From an uncultured Coriobacteriales bacterium (lineage in GTDB: Bacteria; Actinomycetota; Coriobacteriia; Coriobacteriales; QAMH01): a stretch of DNA of 5,818 nt. Both the position numbers and the translations under genes were made by a program. Location: the NCBI GenBank assembly GCA_934646835.1, contig CAKUES010000038.1:1-5818 (forward strand). The letters run 5' to 3'. The notes under the pieces were generated by a model. The model worked only from the letters and a program-made list of their open reading frames with translations, had not been told where the DNA came from and did not search any database. This document shows, piece by piece, positions 5,627-5,818 of this stretch (position 1 is the first letter of the stretch; each line of letters begins with the position of its first letter).

Positions 5627-5635
5627 TCACAACAA
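5627..5635. repeat. IS target-site duplication, right copy (TCACAACAA)
   Basis: Direct copy of 3995-4003. Removing 4004-5635 would restore the pre-insertion intergenic region, joining the DUF3800 promoter side to the promoter of the second leader. Confidence 0.75.
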
Positions 5636-5692
5636 TCTGAAAACGATTGACGGAGACATTGCAATATGAAATTCAAAGCAGAAAACGTTCTC

Positions 5693-5720
5693 TTGCTTTC
5701 TATCTTCTGGCAGATATAAA
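5693..5720 (+). promoter_or_regulatory. sigma70-like promoter of second leader
   Basis: TTGCTT (5693-5698) and TATAAA (5715-5720) are separated by 16 nt. The preceding stretch (5636-5692) is AT-rich, unlike the rest of the window. The expected transcription start is near 5727, next to the conserved ATG of the leader at 5729. Confidence 0.6.
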
Positions 5721-5818
5721 GATCCCCCATGCCCGAAAAGGCTACGTTGAGGCGCGAGGGAGGGGACCGAGGGCGCGTCCAAACTGCCGCCGGAGGGCAG
5801 CTTGACGAGGTGCGCTGC
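5715..5818 (+). repeat. leader repeat, copy 2 (cut by window end)
   Basis: This is the second copy of the leader at 32-136, in the same orientation and cut off by the window edge. It keeps CTGCC/GGCAG (5784-5788 with 5796-5800), GGGCAGC (5795-5801), GAGGTGC (5807-5813) and the first part of its GCTGC partner. The variable centre has changed, but a short hairpin is still possible there: GGAC/GTCC at 5764-5767 and 5777-5780, where copy 1 has 85-90 with 96-101. An ATG at 5729 opens a frame starting MPEKATLRRE that stays open for 30 codons to the edge. By analogy with copy 1, a secreted surface-protein gene should start roughly 90 bp past the window. Confidence 0.8.

Noticed and set aside
1..5818. 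CRISPR array, tRNA or rRNA gene
   Set aside because: I found no regularly spaced short repeats, tRNA cloverleaf with a TTCGA arm in context, or rRNA-like sequence on either strand.

Overview
The window is GC-rich, with G/C at most third codon positions. It carries a large secreted adhesin-like protein and an ISLre2-type (UPF0236) transposase. I infer a high-GC Gram-positive, most likely a gut or oral member of the Coriobacteriia (Actinomycetota). No taxonomic marker gene is present, so this is a judgement from style and gene content.

Layout. Positions 1-222 hold a promoter-like TATAAA and a long structured 5' leader. The leader feeds a 928-residue secreted surface protein (223-3009, +), which ends in a strong rho-independent terminator (3063-3104). 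Converging on that terminator is a 225-residue DUF3800 protein (3192-3869, -). It has its own promoter and an upstream hairpin plus T-tract that looks like an attenuator or the end of a small RNA. Positions 4004-5626 are a complete insertion sequence with 22-bp imperfect terminal inverted repeats, a 9-bp target duplication (TCACAACAA) and an intact DDE transposase on the minus strand. Right of the IS is about 80 bp of AT-richer DNA with a good sigma70-like promoter. The window then ends inside a second, about 85% identical copy of the leader found at the start. A second, related surface-protein gene therefore probably begins just past the right edge.

Reading of the whole. This looks like a tandem array of leader-controlled surface-protein genes with a DUF3800 gene between two members. 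The IS has landed in the divergent intergenic region and spares both flanking promoters. The most interesting signal is the duplicated leader. It combines a possible H-type pseudoknot, three mutually exclusive pairings, a hairpin that hides the Shine-Dalgarno sequence, and a short open frame that begins almost at the predicted transcript 5' end and stops just before the main ATG. I could not match it to a riboswitch class that I know. All RNA pairings were found by eye and no folding or database search was run.
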